From Haloprofundus marisrubri (GTDB taxonomy: Archaea > Halobacteriota > Halobacteria > Halobacteriales > Haloferacaceae): a stretch of DNA of 64,000 nt. Position numbers and translations under genes: made by a program. The stretch covers positions 126,001 to 190,000 of the forward strand of contig NZ_LOPU01000018.1 in the NCBI RefSeq assembly GCF_001469955.1, read 5' to 3'. How positions within the stretch are numbered: the first letter of the stretch is position 1; the number at the start of each line of letters is the position of its first letter. This document shows positions 33,428-42,185 of this stretch, one piece after another. A model generated the notes under the pieces. That model saw nothing but the letters and a program-made list of their open reading frames with translations. It ran no database searches and had not been told where the DNA came from.

Positions 33428-34357
33428 ATGAAACTCCGACGAGCCATCGGCGGTGCCGCACTCGGTATCGGCGCAGTCGCGGCCGCAAACCGGATGCTCA
33501 CGCAGGGCGCGGGCGAACTCGAACCGGCGCTCATCGGCGAGCAGCGCACGTATCGCTGGCGCGGGATGAACGTCGCCTACACCGAAGCGGGCGACCCCGA
33601 CGACCCGGACCTCGTGTTGCTCCACGGCATCAACGCCGCCGGTTCCAGCGGCGAGTTCCGCGAAATCTTCTCCGAACTCGCCTCGGAGTACCACGTCGTC
33701 GCGCCGGACCTGCCGGGCTTCGGCCGGTCTGACCGTCCGCCGCTTCGCTACTCGGCGGCGCTGTACGAGGACTTCGTCACCGACTTCCTCGGTGAGTACG
33801 ACGACCCCGCAGTCCTCGCGTCGTCGCTCTCGGCGGCGTACGCCGCCGCCGCAACCCGCGACACCGACGTCTCGCAGATGGTTCTCGTCTGTCCGACGAC
33901 GAAAGCCGGCCCCGACCCGAAGCAGGCGCTTCGAGAACTGTTTCGCGCGCCGTTCGTCGGCACCGCAGCGTACAACCTCATCACGTCGCGGCGCTCGCTT
34001 CGGTACTTCAGCGCCGACCACGGCTACTACGACACCGAGAACCTTTCCGACGAGTGGGTCGACTACCAGTGGCGGACGACCCACCAGAAGAACGCCCGCT
34101 TCGCGCCCGCCTCGTTCGTCAGCGGCTATCTCAACTCCGACATCGACCTCGGTGAGATGCTGTCGAACCTCGACGTACCCGTGACGCTCGTCTGGGGCCG
34201 CGAAGCCGACGTGACGCCGCTTTCCGACGGTCGAGCGCTCGCCGACGAGGCCGACGCCCGACTCGTCGTCTTCGACGACGCGATGTTGCTACCACACGTC
34301 GAACATCCCGACTCGTTCCTCCGGACGGTCCGCGAAGAACTCGCCGAGACGGCGTAG
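33428..34357 (+). CDS. Alpha/beta fold hydrolase with an N-terminal hydrophobic segment
   Basis: A 309-residue protein starting [22 protein letters not shown]; this first segment may be a signal anchor. The oxyanion motif is [12 protein letters not shown], and [13 protein letters not shown] is the classic strand-helix motif of the family. The nucleophile elbow reads [10 protein letters not shown], with the Gly positions replaced by Ala and Ser. The acid is probably Asp in [10 protein letters not shown], and the His is in [10 protein letters not shown]. Substrate unknown. It follows the GT2 gene by 57 bases. Confidence 0.82.
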   Translation: MKLRRAIGGAALGIGAVAAANRMLTQGAGELEPALIGEQRTYRWRGMNVAYTEAGDPDDPDLVLLHGINAAGSSGEFREIFSELASEYHVVAPDLPGFGRSDRPPLRYSAALYEDFVTDFLGEYDDPAVLASSLSAAYAAAATRDTDVSQMVLVCPTTKAGPDPKQALRELFRAPFVGTAAYNLITSRRSLRYFSADHGYYDTENLSDEWVDYQWRTTHQKNARFAPASFVSGYLNSDIDLGEMLSNLDVPVTLVWGREADVTPLSDGRALADEADARLVVFDDAMLLPHVEHPDSFLRTVREELAETA

Positions 34358-34615
34358 TCGGACGACACCACCCAGCTTTTGCCGGAGAGACGCCGAGACC
34401 ACTTCCTGAGAGGGGTGGATTCCTCTCGTACATCCCTCGACGGTAGGAGACGGAGGACGGCCACCGAGAACGACGGGGTTCCGAGTGCAAATCACACAGC
34501 AGTCCGAAACGACGAGACCCGAAATACGATTCGTGACACTCTCGGGCGCTCTACTATCTGATTTACCGAACACTGACCGCAGTTTCTTGTAGCACAAAAA
34601 TCATTATTCTCCTCG

Positions 34616-35749
34616 ATGAGGGGAAACGGTCGGTCACTGTTAGTAGTCGTTCTCGTCGGCGTCGTCGTTCTCGGGGCACTCCCGGGAGTCGCCACGGCGG
34701 TCACTCGAAGCGGCGGCACAGTCGTCGTCGCCGAGAACGAGACGGTCGACGAACTCGAAGCGTTCGGTGGGTCGGTGGTCGTCCGCGGGACGGTGGAAGG
34801 CAACGTCTCGGCACTCGCCGGCGACGTGTACGTCACCGAAACCGGTCGCGTCGGCGGCAACGTCGCCGGTGCGGCGGGGAGCGTTCGAATTGCTGGCGTC
34901 GTCGACGGCGACGTCGCCGGTGCGGCCGGAAGTCTCACGCTCGCCGAAGGCGCGACCGTCGGCGGCGACGTCGCGGCGGGAGCGGGAAGCCTCACCGTTG
35001 CGGAAGGAGCGACGGTCGGCGGTGACCTCAGCGCAGGTACCCAGACGGCCAGCATCAACGGTACAGTACAGGGCGACGCCGAAATCGGTGCAGACGAGAT
35101 TATCCTCGGTCCAGCGGCGGTCATCGAAGGCGACCTCACGTACGATGGGAGCCTTCAACGCGCCGACGGTGCCGTCGTCGGCGGAGCGGTCGAACGCGAC
35201 GATGACCTCGCCACCGCCGCACCGGCGGGAACGAACGGCCCGCTCGTTCCCGCGTGGGTGTCGGTTCTCTACGGACTGGTGACGAACCTGCTTTTGGGTG
35301 CGGTTTTGCTCTTCGTCTTCCCGTCGTTCTCCCAGCGCGTCGTACTGGAAGCGGCACGGAACCCCGCCTTGTCGGGCGGTGTCGGGATTCTCTCGCTGAT
35401 AGTCGTCCCGCTCGCGCTGTTGCTGTTGGTGGTGACGCTCGTCGGGATTCCACTGGCGCTCGTGGGGTCGTTGGTGTTCGGACTGCTCGTTTGGGTCGGC
35501 GGCGTCTACGGCCGGTTCGCCGTCGGTGCCGTGATTCTTGCCTACACCGACCGGGAAGGCGAGTGGGCGGCGCTCCTCGTCGGTGTGGTCGTCGTCGCGT
35601 TCGCGGTCCAGATTCCGTTCCTCGGGTGGGTGGTGAACGTCGCAGTCGGACTCGTCGGGTTGGGGGCGCTGTTGCTCGCGCTCACGTCGGGCTACCGGCG
35701 TCGGCGGGCCGAACGTCAGGCGACGCCGGACGTGGGTGCGGTAACGTAG
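34616..35749 (+). CDS. Exported bactofilin-like beta-helix protein with C-terminal membrane domain
   Basis: A 377-residue protein. Residues 1-28 form a signal peptide, and a short linker follows. Residues 35-190 contain repeated VxGxVxGxVxxxAGSV units (VRGTVEGNVSALAGDV, VDGDVAGAAGSL and EGATVGGDVAAGAGSL), a right-handed beta-helix like bactofilins. Near residue 215 the protein enters four membrane helices (VLYGLVTNLLLGAVLLF to VVNVAVGLVGLGALLLALTS). Beta-helix outside plus polytopic membrane part suggests a scaffold facing outward, not a cytoplasmic filament. The gene lies behind an AT-rich promoter (AAAAATCATTATTC). Confidence 0.85.
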   Translation: MRGNGRSLLVVVLVGVVVLGALPGVATAVTRSGGTVVVAENETVDELEAFGGSVVVRGTVEGNVSALAGDVYVTETGRVGGNVAGAAGSVRIAGVVDGDVAGAAGSLTLAEGATVGGDVAAGAGSLTVAEGATVGGDLSAGTQTASINGTVQGDAEIGADEIILGPAAVIEGDLTYDGSLQRADGAVVGGAVERDDDLATAAPAGTNGPLVPAWVSVLYGLVTNLLLGAVLLFVFPSFSQRVVLEAARNPALSGGVGILSLIVVPLALLLLVVTLVGIPLALVGSLVFGLLVWVGGVYGRFAVGAVILAYTDREGEWAALLVGVVVVAFAVQIPFLGWVVNVAVGLVGLGALLLALTSGYRRRRAERQATPDVGAVT

Positions 35750-35788
35750 TTGTCTGAGAAATCGGTGTTCGTCGGCGACGCCGTCCGC

Positions 35789-36163
35789 CTACCGTGGCCG
35801 GAAGACGACAACCGGGTCGCCGGTGGTCTCGTGTTCTTCGACGGTCACGCCGACCGAGGTCCCGACTTCGAGGTCGTCGAACTCGACACCGCGGACGACG
35901 CCCGTCAGTCGAACCGGGCCGAAGTCGACGACGGCCGTCGCGTACGGCGTATCTCCCGCGAACGACGGCGCGGCGACGTGGACGACGCTGAACGACTCTA
36001 CGGTTCCGGAGTCGGGCAGCGGTTGGTCTTCTAACTCCAGCGCACCGCAGTGCGGGCAGGTGCGCCGCGGCGGCAACGACCCGTGACTCTCTGGACACGC
36101 GAGATAGTAGCCCTCGCCCGCTTCGACGGCGTCTATCCACTCGTCGTAGCCGGTGTCGGCCAT
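35789..36163 (-). CDS. DUF35 zinc-ribbon OB-fold protein, thiolase partner
   Basis: A 124-residue protein. The N-terminal helix is followed by a zinc ribbon (CPHCG; the other cysteine of the pair is in LACPESHG) and a C-terminal OB-fold (VVDFGPVRLTGVVRGVEFDDLEVG). DUF35 proteins bridge thiolase and HMG-CoA synthase and channel acyl-CoA intermediates in archaea. The ATG overlaps the stop of the thiolase gene, so the two proteins surely act together. Confidence 0.92.
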   Translation of the reverse strand: MADTGYDEWIDAVEAGEGYYLACPESHGSLPPRRTCPHCGALELEDQPLPDSGTVESFSVVHVAAPSFAGDTPYATAVVDFGPVRLTGVVRGVEFDDLEVGTSVGVTVEEHETTGDPVVVFRPR

Positions 36164-37329
36164 CAGTTCACCACCTCCAGCACGTGGACGACGGCGCTGG
36201 CGACGGTGCCGCCGGCGTTGTGCGTGAGACCGATTTCCGCGTCGGCGACGACGTCGCTGTTGGGGTGGTCGCCGCGGAGCAGTCGCGTCATCTCGACGAG
36301 TTGGCTGCCGCCCGTCGCGCCGACGGGGTGGCCTTTCGCCTTCAATCCTCCTGAAAGGTTGATTGGTCGGTCGCCGTCGCGGGTCGTCTCGCCGCGGCGG
36401 GCCGCGCCGATTCCTTCGCCGGGTTCGTAGAAGCCGAGCGATTCGAGTGCGAGAACTTCGGCGATGGTGAAGCAGTCGTGGACCTCCGCCACGTCGATTT
36501 CTTCGGGACTTCTCCCCGAGTCGGCGTACGCCTCTTCGGCGGCTTTCGTCGCCGCGGGGGTCTGGGCGAGGTGGTCGCGGTCCTGTAGCGCCATCTTGTC
36601 GCCACCCTGTCCGGTGCCGGTGATTGCGACGGGCGCGTCGATGTCGTGTTCCTCGGCGTACTCGTCGCTGACGAGGACGAGTGCGCTCGCCCCGTCGGTG
36701 ATGGGGCAGGCGTCGAACAGATGCAACGGTTCGGCGACGGGTGGACTGTCGAGTGCCTGTTCGACCGAAATCTCGCGCTGATACTGCGCGAACTCGTTGT
36801 TGACGGCGTTGTGGTGGTTCTTCGCGGCGATGTGTGCGAGGTCTTCGCGTTCGCCGCCGAACTGCGAGAAGTACGCCTGCGCCATCAGCGCGTACGCGCC
36901 GGGGAAGGTGATGCCCGCGCGGACCTCGTACAGTTCGTCCGCGGCGATGGCGAGCGACTCGGTCACCTCCGCGGTTTCGAGGTTCGTCATCCGTTCCATG
37001 CCGCCGACGAGGACGACGTCGGCCTCGCCGTTGCGGACGTCTTTTATCGCCTGCCGCGCGGCGACGCCTGCGGAGGCACACGCTTGCTCGTAGCGGGTCG
37101 CCGGACAGGTGAGACCGGCAGCCTCGGCGACGAGCGGTCCCTGATGGGCCTGATGCTCCGCGAGCGCCCCCATGAAGTTCCCGTAGTGGAGGGCTTCGAT
37201 GTCCTGGCGGGGGACGCCTGCGTCCTCGCGGGCGGTGAGTGCGGCCTCCGCGAACAGGTCCCGGCCGGTCCGGTCGGGGTGGCGGCCGAACTGCGTGAGA
37301 CCGACACCGGCGACTCGTACGGAAGTCAT
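36163..37329 (-). CDS. Thiolase (SCP-x type acetyl-CoA acyltransferase)
   Basis: A 388-residue thiolase starting MTSVRVAGVGLTQFGRHPDR. The upstream extension is repetitive noise. The catalytic Cys is in RYEQACASAGVAARQA. VAEVHDCFTIAEVLALE and LKAKGHPVGATGGSQLVE are the conserved active-site loops, and HNAGGTVAS is near the end. The HDCF and GHPVGATG motifs mark the SCP-x-like branch. With its DUF35 partner it probably makes or cleaves acetoacetyl-CoA or another 3-ketoacyl-CoA for isoprenoid, PHA or fatty acid metabolism. Substrate range is unknown. Confidence 0.92.
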   Translation of the reverse strand: MTSVRVAGVGLTQFGRHPDRTGRDLFAEAALTAREDAGVPRQDIEALHYGNFMGALAEHQAHQGPLVAEAAGLTCPATRYEQACASAGVAARQAIKDVRNGEADVVLVGGMERMTNLETAEVTESLAIAADELYEVRAGITFPGAYALMAQAYFSQFGGEREDLAHIAAKNHHNAVNNEFAQYQREISVEQALDSPPVAEPLHLFDACPITDGASALVLVSDEYAEEHDIDAPVAITGTGQGGDKMALQDRDHLAQTPAATKAAEEAYADSGRSPEEIDVAEVHDCFTIAEVLALESLGFYEPGEGIGAARRGETTRDGDRPINLSGGLKAKGHPVGATGGSQLVEMTRLLRGDHPNSDVVADAEIGLTHNAGGTVASAVVHVLEVVN

Positions 37330-37399
37330 GCACGAACGTAGATGATGTTCCGGTAAAGACCTGCCGAATCCGGCGTCTGCGTTCGGTTTTGCGTACGAA

Positions 37400-37510
37400 A
37401 GTAGTGAACGAGCGGCGACGAGCGACGAAACGACAGAACGGCGAAACGACGACACGATAGAGCGGGGAGGCGACGCAACGACGAGGCGAGAAAACGGCGG
37501 GACGAACCGG
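37400..37510. repeat. Degenerate GCGACGAAACGAC-type short repeats
   Basis: The 3' part of the 234-base gap between the thiolase and M28 genes is a purine-rich low-complexity tract. It is built from variants of GCGACGA and CGAAACGACA (for example AGCGGCGACGAGCGACGAAACGACAGAACGG, with a period of roughly 7-9 bases). No gene is apparent. It may include the thiolase promoter, but no TATA box is clear. Confidence 0.5.
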
Positions 37511-37563
37511 AGAGCGACCACGGGGACCACAACGATTACCGCGACACCGCGTCAGCCGATACC

Positions 37564-38871
37564 ATGGAAGACACCGACTGGATTGGCGAGACGTTTACGA
37601 GCGACACCGGGTGGAATCACCTCGAAACGCTCGTCGACATCGGCAACCGAATGGCCGGAAGTCCCGGCGAACAGGAGGCCGTAGAGCGTACCCGCGACGC
37701 CCTAAGCGAGGTCGGCGCGCGCGACGCAGTCGTCGACGAGTTCGAGATTCAAGGCTGGGTGCGCGGCGACAGCGCCATCGAGGCGGGCGACACCACCCAA
37801 AACTGCATCGCACTCCCCCGGAGCCCCGCCGACGAGGTGACCGGCGAACTCGTCGACCTCGGCTACGGCCTCCCCGAGGATTTCGACGCCGACCTCAGTG
37901 GCAACGTCGTCATGGTCTCCTCGACGGTGCCGGACCACTACGACCGGTTCATCCACCGCCGCGAGAAGTACTACTACGCCGTCGAAGCGGGTGCGGCCGC
38001 GTTCGTGTTCAAAAACCACGTCGAGGGCTGTCTGCCGCCGACCGGCAGCGTCGGCACCCCCGACTCACCTATCGGCGATATTCCAGCAGTGGGCGTGAGC
38101 GCCGAAGTCGGCGCGCGCCTCACCCGCCGGTTCGAAGGCCAAGACATCACCGTCGGCGTCGACTGCGAGACGCCCAACGCGACGAGTGGCAACGTCCACG
38201 CCGTCGTCGGCCCCGACTCGGAGACCGAAATTCTCGTGACGAGCCACCTCGACGCCCACGACATCGCCGAAGGTGCCGCCGACAACGGGACGGGCACCGC
38301 GATGGTCGTCGAACTCGCGCGCATCCTCGCCGACAGAGCGACCGAACTCGACACTCGCGTCCGGTTCGTCCCCTTCGGCGCGGAGGAAGTCGGCCTCGTC
38401 GGGTCCGCACACGAAGCCGAACGCGCCGACTTCGACGCCATCAAAGCCATCGTCAACTTCGACGGCGTCGCCAACGGGCGGACGCTTCGGTTCCACACCC
38501 ACGACTTCGACGAACTCGAAACTGCCGCCGAAGGTGTCGGTGACCGGTTCGACCACCCGGTGAGCGTCGTTCCCGAGCAACTGCCGCACTCGGACCACTG
38601 GCCGTTCGTCCAGTGGGGCGTCCCCGGCTACATGGTGTCGAGCGAGTCCGAGAGTCGCGGCCGCGGGTGGGGCCACACGTACGCCGACACGCTCGACAAA
38701 CTCGAAGTCCGGACGTTCCGCGAGCAGGCAGTCCTGCTCGCAGACCTCGTCGTCGACCTCGCAGACGAGGGCACCGACGTGCCGCACAAAGACCCGGAGC
38801 AGATTGCCGAGCGCCTCGAAGCCGAGAACTTCGCGCCGGGGATGAAGATAACCGGCGACTGGCCGTACTGA
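37564..38871 (+). CDS. M28 family zinc peptidase with PA domain
   Basis: A 435-residue cytoplasmic peptidase of the M28 family (aminopeptidase Y/glutamate carboxypeptidase type). Residues ~90-200 carry a PA-like insert (NVVMVSSTVPDHYDRF, AGAAAFVFKNHVEG). The zinc ligands are His and Asp in SHLDAHDIAEGAADNGTG, the catalytic Glu pair is in PFGAEEVGLVGS, Asp in NFDGVANG and the last His in WGHTYADTLDKL. No signal peptide is seen, so it is likely intracellular. Specificity is unknown. Confidence 0.93.
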   Translation: MEDTDWIGETFTSDTGWNHLETLVDIGNRMAGSPGEQEAVERTRDALSEVGARDAVVDEFEIQGWVRGDSAIEAGDTTQNCIALPRSPADEVTGELVDLGYGLPEDFDADLSGNVVMVSSTVPDHYDRFIHRREKYYYAVEAGAAAFVFKNHVEGCLPPTGSVGTPDSPIGDIPAVGVSAEVGARLTRRFEGQDITVGVDCETPNATSGNVHAVVGPDSETEILVTSHLDAHDIAEGAADNGTGTAMVVELARILADRATELDTRVRFVPFGAEEVGLVGSAHEAERADFDAIKAIVNFDGVANGRTLRFHTHDFDELETAAEGVGDRFDHPVSVVPEQLPHSDHWPFVQWGVPGYMVSSESESRGRGWGHTYADTLDKLEVRTFREQAVLLADLVVDLADEGTDVPHKDPEQIAERLEAENFAPGMKITGDWPY

Positions 38872-38982
38872 GTGCGGTAAACGCCGAAGGCGTCGCCGTC
38901 GGCGGCGAGAACCGGCATCGAGCGCCCGTATCGCTCACCGAATCGCGCAGACTTTTAGCGACCGGCGAGTAACAGTCGTGCA

Positions 38983-39696
38983 ATGAGTGAAGCGCGCGAC
39001 GACGCGACGACGGCGGTTTCGCTTCGCGGCGACGACGACGGCCGGGTCGAGCGCGCGCTTCGCGCGACGGGATTCACTTTCACCGACGTGGCGGAGGCGA
39101 CGTTCGTCGTCGCCGTCGGCGAACGTGCCGTCGCCGACGCTGTCAGAGAGCACCCACAGTGTCCGATTCTCCCCGTCGGCGTCGGGGGCCGACACTCGGT
39201 ACCGCTGTCGGGGCTTGACGACGCGTTCGCGACGCTCGCCGAAGGCAGTCGTCGAACCGCCGACCACCCGCTTTTCGGCGTGAGTGTCGGCGGCGACCAC
39301 GTCGCCGACGCCGTCTTCGACGCGACGCTCGTCACCAACGAACCGGCACGCATCTCCGAGTACGCCGTCAAAAGCGGCGGAGACTCCCTCGACGCCTTCC
39401 GCGCCGACGGCGTCGTCGTCGCAACACCACTGGGCAGTTCCGGCTACGCGCGCGCCGCAGGTGGACCGATAGTCACCCCCGGTGCCGGTGTCGCCGTCGT
39501 TCCCATCTCGCCGTTTTCGACGCGCTGGGACACGTGGGTCGTCGCCGACGACGTGACGCTGTCTGTCGAACGCGACGAAGGCGCTGTCTCGCTCGTCGTC
39601 GACGGCGACCGGACGACGGCTGTCGACCCGCACGTTCCCGTTCGCGTCGAACGGCGTGAGACGGTACGGTTGCTCCGCCCACCGACGCCCGAGTGA
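38983..39696 (+). CDS. NAD-kinase-like protein with degenerate GGDG motif
   Basis: A 237-residue protein with the C-terminal half of an NAD kinase: LVTNEPARISEYAVKSGGDSLDAFRADGVVVATPLGSSGYARAAGGPIVTPG. It closely follows the family's NE motif and ATPxGSxxY motif. The catalytic GGDGT loop is not present; the equivalent N-terminal segment reads FVVAVGERAVADAV. A VSVGGDHVADAV segment lies later. It may therefore be a non-catalytic NAD(P)-binding protein or a divergent kinase. It precedes the cytochrome bc cluster genes, an order that I recall being conserved in Haloferax. Confidence 0.8.
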   Translation: MSEARDDATTAVSLRGDDDGRVERALRATGFTFTDVAEATFVVAVGERAVADAVREHPQCPILPVGVGGRHSVPLSGLDDAFATLAEGSRRTADHPLFGVSVGGDHVADAVFDATLVTNEPARISEYAVKSGGDSLDAFRADGVVVATPLGSSGYARAAGGPIVTPGAGVAVVPISPFSTRWDTWVVADDVTLSVERDEGAVSLVVDGDRTTAVDPHVPVRVERRETVRLLRPPTPE

Positions 39697-39756
39697 GCGG
39701 TCCGACGGCGCGCGGGATTGGAAAAACTCTAATGAGTCACCTTCCGATACTCAAGT

Positions 39757-40194
39757 ATGCAACCGCTGCAGTACATCGTGCCCCTCGACGCACTCGAGGC
39801 AATCGCTCCGGGGCTACCGGTCGTTATCTTGGTGCTCGTGCTGGCGAACATGGTGACGCGCTTTCTCGGCCACCGCGCGCACGCTCGCCAAGCCCGCAAG
39901 GAAGACGACATCTCCCGATACACGCCGCACACGCTGACGAGCGGCGCACTCATCGTCGCGTCGCTGCTCTTTCTCGTGGTCGCGCCCCACGGCGGGATGG
40001 TCATGTCCGTCCTCGTGCTCGGGATGTTCGTCACCGACTTCTTCGAGTTCGAAGCCCGCCAAGTCGAAGCCCGCAACGGACTGACCGTCGAGCGGCCGAA
40101 AGGCGGCCTCGCGGCGTCGGTGCTGGTGCTTCTGTACGCCGCGTTCCAGAGTCTGTTCTTCCTCATCGCGGATATCTGGGCGCAGATTATCTGA
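39757..40194 (+). CDS. Haloarchaeal membrane protein of the bc cluster (probably DUF7313)
   Basis: A 145-residue protein with three or four membrane helices: LEAIAPGLPVVILVLVLANMV, TLTSGALIVASLLFLVV, MVMSVLVLGMFVTDFFEFEA and SVLVLLYAAFQSLFFLIADIW. A basic HRAHARQARK loop lies between helices 1 and 2. It has no heme-binding motif. It is one of several small haloarchaea-only proteins found beside the cytochrome b genes. The family number is from memory. A role as a supernumerary subunit or assembly factor is inferred from position only. Confidence 0.75.
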   Translation: MQPLQYIVPLDALEAIAPGLPVVILVLVLANMVTRFLGHRAHARQARKEDDISRYTPHTLTSGALIVASLLFLVVAPHGGMVMSVLVLGMFVTDFFEFEARQVEARNGLTVERPKGGLAASVLVLLYAAFQSLFFLIADIWAQII

Positions 40195-40620
40195 GACGGG
40201 CGCTGCAGCCTTCGAGACGACGCGTCTTCTCCTCTCATACTCCGACGAGCGACGAGCCAACGCTGCGCGCGCGCCGACGAGGCGCTCGTCGGTGACTCCG
40301 TAGAATCGGTCGTTCACGTCCGCGGGTTCGTCACTAGCGTGCTTTCAGTTCCGGACCGCTCACTTCTTCTTGTTGCGCATCCCGAAACAACAGCAAGGCC
40401 TCAGGAGACGCCGTCAAACAGAATACCGCCGACAGACTGCCATACCGTGCCTGCCCGGATGCCACTGCTTCCGAGGCCGCGACGGGGGGTCACGAGACCG
40501 GTCCGTCGGAGGTGAGAGAACGCGCGCGGGACGAAGCCGTCGGCTCACAGTAACGTGGAGAAAAGCGAGAGACGCGAGAGAAAGAGAGCGGAGAACCCAG
40601 CGAGGGTGGTTCGACGCCGC
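40195..40620. other. 426-base gap without a convincing gene
   Basis: The plus strand has no plausible gene. On the minus strand, a frame ending near 40336 reads ALLLFRDAQQEEVSGPELKAR and stays open for about 60 codons, but it lacks a good start and promoter, so I do not call it. A CGACGAGCGACGAGCC-type low-complexity patch lies at 40240-40260. No tRNA or known RNA signature was seen. Confidence 0.5.
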
Positions 40621-40896
40621 TTACGACGAGCGTCGTTCGTCGTAGGTTGCGCGCAGTTCGCGGCCGACCGGGATGAGCACCCAGAAGGCGAGTGCGCCGA
40701 GGATTGCGAACCACAGCAGCACGTCCATCAGCGCGATGGCGATGCCGTTGAACAGGTCGGGACCCTCGACGGTCACGGGTTCGACCAACTGCGCGGCGCT
40801 CTCGAAACTGCTCGTACGGTACCAACCCGCCAGCACCATCCAGCCGAGTCCGCCGGCGGTTGCGATAGTCAGCCCCTTGATGAACTCGTCAGCCAT
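40621..40896 (-). CDS. Small bc-cluster membrane protein (probably DUF7314)
   Basis: A 91-residue protein with two membrane helices (LTIATAGGLGWMVLAGWY and IALMDVLLWFAILGALAFWVLIPVG) joined by an acidic loop (SAAQLVEPVTVEGPDLF). It overlaps the preceding gene of the same strand by 8 bases, so translation is coupled. It belongs to the haloarchaeal bc-complex cluster, but its function is unknown. The family number is from memory. Confidence 0.75.
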   Translation of the reverse strand: MADEFIKGLTIATAGGLGWMVLAGWYRTSSFESAAQLVEPVTVEGPDLFNGIAIALMDVLLWFAILGALAFWVLIPVGRELRATYDERRSS

Positions 40897-41383
40897 TATC
40901 CGAGAGTTCGTCGGAGTCCTCTTGAGAGTTTCCCATTCCGCGGGCGCGGAATCTCGTTCCGAGAACGTAGACGCCCGCGCCGAAGGCGATGATACTGATG
41001 CCGACGAACGCGAGCGTCGCGCTGAGAACGGCCGGAGCGACGCCGAGACCGACCGCCGCCAGCGCTCCGTTGATGACCTGTCTGAGAAAGCTGAACTGGA
41101 TGGTCGCCGCGTCGATGAGGATGAATCCGAGGACGACGGAGACGACGGCGATGAGCGTCGAGAAGACGGTTATCGTCTTGTATAACCGCATCGGGACGAC
41201 GATGTCGCGTCGGCCCGACGACGACGTGTTCGTGTCGTCTCCGCGCGTCTCGTCGCTCCGCTCCTGTTCGGTCGGCGTCGTGTTGTCTCCATCGCTCGCG
41301 GGAGGCGTCTCTGTCGCGTCGGACCCGTCGCTGTTCCCGGTCGTCCGCTCGTCGGTGGTGTCACTGTTCGTATCTGAACTCAT
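40889..41383 (-). CDS. bc-cluster membrane protein with acidic Thr/Ser N-terminus (probably DUF7315)
   Basis: A 164-residue protein. The first 57 residues are disordered and rich in Ser, Thr, Asp and Glu. Two to three membrane helices follow (TITVFSTLIAVVSVVLGFILI, VINGALAAVGLGVAPAVLSATLAFVGISIIAFGAGVYVLG) and then a short acidic tail. No cofactor motif is present. It is co-transcribed with the cytochrome b genes. Function unknown. Confidence 0.75.
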   Translation of the reverse strand: MSSDTNSDTTDERTTGNSDGSDATETPPASDGDNTTPTEQERSDETRGDDTNTSSSGRRDIVVPMRLYKTITVFSTLIAVVSVVLGFILIDAATIQFSFLRQVINGALAAVGLGVAPAVLSATLAFVGISIIAFGAGVYVLGTRFRARGMGNSQEDSDELSDNG

Positions 41384-41407
41384 AGAAGAAAGGTCGGTGT
41401 GGTACCG

Positions 41408-42172
41408 CTAGCGCGGCGGCCGAAGCCGGTAGTACCGGCGGTTGAGGTCGTACATGTACCCCTCGCGCATCGTCTTGAGCACCGCGTAGGTGACGATACC
41501 CGCGACGATGGGCAGGAGGAACGTCAGGTCGAACAGCAGGTCGATGTTCATCGGGACCAGGTTCTGAACCGCGAGCACGCTGATGGTGAACGCGAAGACG
41601 ACGCCGCCGACGCCGACGGCCGCCCAGAACGGCTGTTCGACGGGACGACGGGCGCTGCCCTTGTTCAGGAACGGCACCATGGCGATGAAGCCGACGACGA
41701 CGACGTTAGCGAGCACGCCGTACGTCCGGTCGGCCATCAGCTTCTGCCCACCGAGAATGGACAGTTCGGGGTTGACCGGGCTGAGTTTCAGCAGGCCGAA
41801 CGACCAGTACAGATACCAGTCGGGCAGGATGATAGCCGGCGTCGAACTCGGGTTCGCTGGTGGGCCGATGTGCGGCGGTAGCGTCGCCGAGAGGAAGAAA
41901 ATCATCCCGACGAAGAAACTGGCGATAGAGAGGTTACGCACCGTCTCGTGGGGCCACGTCGGGAAGCCGAGTACGTCACGTTCGACGTAGTCGGATTCGG
42001 TTCGGAGGTCCTGGTCTTCGCGGCGCGAGCGCTCGAAGTACTCGTAGGTGAGCCGAGAGAGGCCGGTTTTGCGAGCCTTCCGCTCGCTCCACGTCGGCGT
42101 CTCGTCGTCGGGAGCGACGATGCCCGTGCCGCCGTCGGTTTCCGCGGTCGTGTTGTCGTTGTTGTCTGTCAT
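41408..42172 (-). CDS. Cytochrome b C-terminal subunit (cytochrome b6f subunit IV-like)
   Basis: A 254-residue membrane protein of the quinol oxidoreductase complex, equivalent to the last four helices of cytochrome b. After a ~110-residue soluble extension (acidic, with WPHETVRNL), the quinol-oxidation site motif reads LPDWYLYW, so the usual PEWY Glu is replaced by Asp. Three or four helices follow (VLANVVVVGFIAMVPFLNKG, PFWAAVGVGGVVFAFTISVLAV). It carries no heme ligands itself. It lies 13 bases downstream of the heme-binding cytochrome b gene. Confidence 0.92.
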   Translation of the reverse strand: MTDNNDNTTAETDGGTGIVAPDDETPTWSERKARKTGLSRLTYEYFERSRREDQDLRTESDYVERDVLGFPTWPHETVRNLSIASFFVGMIFFLSATLPPHIGPPANPSSTPAIILPDWYLYWSFGLLKLSPVNPELSILGGQKLMADRTYGVLANVVVVGFIAMVPFLNKGSARRPVEQPFWAAVGVGGVVFAFTISVLAVQNLVPMNIDLLFDLTFLLPIVAGIVTYAVLKTMREGYMYDLNRRYYRLRPPR

Positions 42173-42185
42173 TGTCTTTGCTCGA

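Noticed and set aside
40336-40520. Minus-strand open frame ending GPELKAR
   Set aside because: There is no credible start codon or promoter and no recognisable domain, so it is mentioned only as part of the gap.
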